Shown here: in pieces, positions 5,712-6,132 of the stretch | Layout of the letters: the number at the start of each line of letters is the position of its first letter | How positions within the stretch are numbered: position 1 is the first letter of the stretch | Assembly (NCBI GenBank): GCA_016200765.1 | Contig: JACQEC010000195.1 | Location: 1 to 6,132 of the forward strand | Direction of reading: 5' to 3' | Length of the DNA stretch: 6,132 nucleotides | Origin: Chloroflexota bacterium | GTDB taxonomy: Bacteria; Chloroflexota; Anaerolineae; JACRMK01 | Translations under genes and position numbers: made by a program | The notes under the pieces: model-generated | The model's database searches: none | What the model was told of the DNA's origin: nothing | What the model saw: only the letters and a program-made list of their open reading frames with translations

Positions 5712-6132
5712 CTACGTCTGGTGGGCGGTAACCCGGCACGAAGAGGTCGCGGGTTCGAGCCCTGCCTCGCCCATATTCTGGGATATCATTACAGTTAACA
5801 ACTCATCGCGCAGGTCGCGTTCGACCAATTCGGCGGGGCGTTCAGCGGGATCGCCAAATCCACCGCCGCCCGCGGTCTCGACCGTCACCACTTGGTCCGA
5901 CCGCGTAAGACGCAAGGCGCCGGTCTTCGCCGTGATTTCGTCGCGCGAGAGATAGCTGCCATCTATGTGCACATGCGCGGCGCGTCCCAGCTCGCCGCCG
6001 AGCAGCCCTTCGGGCGGCATGACGTGCCGGTGGATGCCTACGGAAAGCACGACGCTGCCCTCGTAACCGGGCAGTCGCGAACAGCTGACGCGCTGGCCGA
6101 AGCCTCCGCGCCGCGCGCCCGCACCGGCCGAG
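5712..6132 (-). CDS. Hydantoinase B / 5-oxoprolinase beta-type subunit, C-terminal part with rearranged end
   Basis: The frame enters from the right edge and gives 139 residues. HyuB-type subunits work with a HyuA partner in ATP-driven opening of hydantoin or oxoproline rings, and acetone carboxylase subunits are related. Family features seen are GGFGQR near visible residue 9, PPEGLLGGELG (39-49), VHIDGSYLS, and the C-terminal glycine loop VETAGGGGFGDPAER (84-98), followed by ELVERDLRDEL. After about residue 113 the family pattern ends. The last 25 or so residues (including GEAGLEPATSS) are the antisense translation of the tRNA fragment, down to TAG at 5714-5712. Most of the protein (usually over 500 aa) lies outside the window. 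The lost natural end suggests a rearrangement at about 5775-5795. Whether the product still works is unknown. Confidence 0.85.
   Translation of the reverse strand, partial: SAGAGARRGGFGQRVSCSRLPGYEGSVVLSVGIHRHVMPPEGLLGGELGRAAHVHIDGSYLSRDEITAKTGALRLTRSDQVVTVETAGGGGFGDPAERPAELVERDLRDELLTVMISQNMGEAGLEPATSSCRVTAHQT
5744..5773 (+). tRNA. tRNA 3'-end remnant (T-arm and acceptor strand), candidate attachment site
   Basis: AGGTC precedes a T-arm: GCGGG (5749-5753), loop TTCGAGC, and CCTGC (5761-5765), five pairs including one G-T. CTCGCCC (5766-5772) would be the 3' acceptor strand, with A5773 as discriminator and no encoded CCA. A GGGCGGA at 5696-5702 could pair with six of those seven acceptor bases, giving a 78-base span. 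However, no D-arm or anticodon arm folds between them, so I cannot assign an amino acid. The fragment sits where base composition changes, as expected for an att site left by an element that entered a tRNA gene. Confidence 0.55.

Noticed and set aside
5696..5773. Complete tRNA or tmRNA 3' end
   Set aside because: The length and acceptor pairing are nearly right, but no D-arm or anticodon loop with T33 can be drawn, and pair 7-66 would be A-C. The T-arm context does not look like tmRNA.
5581..5955. 124-codon + strand frame across the tRNA fragment and hyuB end
   Set aside because: It is a shadow: its AGSSPASP part is a typical translation of a tRNA 3' end and the rest is antisense to hyuB.

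Overview
The window looks like chromosomal DNA from a high-GC bacterium. GC-rich coding stretches are separated by gaps full of small dispersed repeats. A short, catalytic-domain-only (core-type) MetE, the many repeats and a hyuB-type gene fit a Chloroflexota-like organism. This is inference, because no rRNA or marker gene is present.

The left two thirds (1-3390) is GC-rich and all on the + strand. It holds a core-type cobalamin-independent methionine synthase whose first few codons lie outside the window, then a 400-bp repeat-filled gap. Next come an intact SRPBCC/polyketide-cyclase-like protein with a good ribosome binding site, a second repeat-rich gap, and a 12-helix MATE/ANKH-like transporter that may be transcribed leaderless. 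Three copies of one modular repeat (two direct, one inverted), a nested palindromic element and several hairpins fill the gaps. Each gene has its own spacer, so they look like neighbours of convenience rather than one pathway.

From about 3400 there is no convincing gene for 400 bp. Base composition then drops visibly at about 3700-3800 and stays lower until about 5740. This lower-GC segment carries a frameshifted, truncated Mrr-like (PD-(D/E)xK) restriction endonuclease, overlapped by ATGA with an intact 191-aa unknown protein that has a strong ribosome binding site. An HNH-type zinc-binding protein follows. Nuclease-type genes of odd composition suggest a small defence or mobile island.

The right edge of the island is marked by the 3' end of a tRNA (T-arm plus acceptor strand) without a recognisable 5' half, as expected of an attachment-site remnant. 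High-GC DNA resumes immediately with the C-terminal part of a hydantoinase B/oxoprolinase-type gene on the - strand. Its reading frame has lost its usual end and runs antisense through the tRNA fragment. No integrase, transposase, CRISPR array or rRNA is visible.
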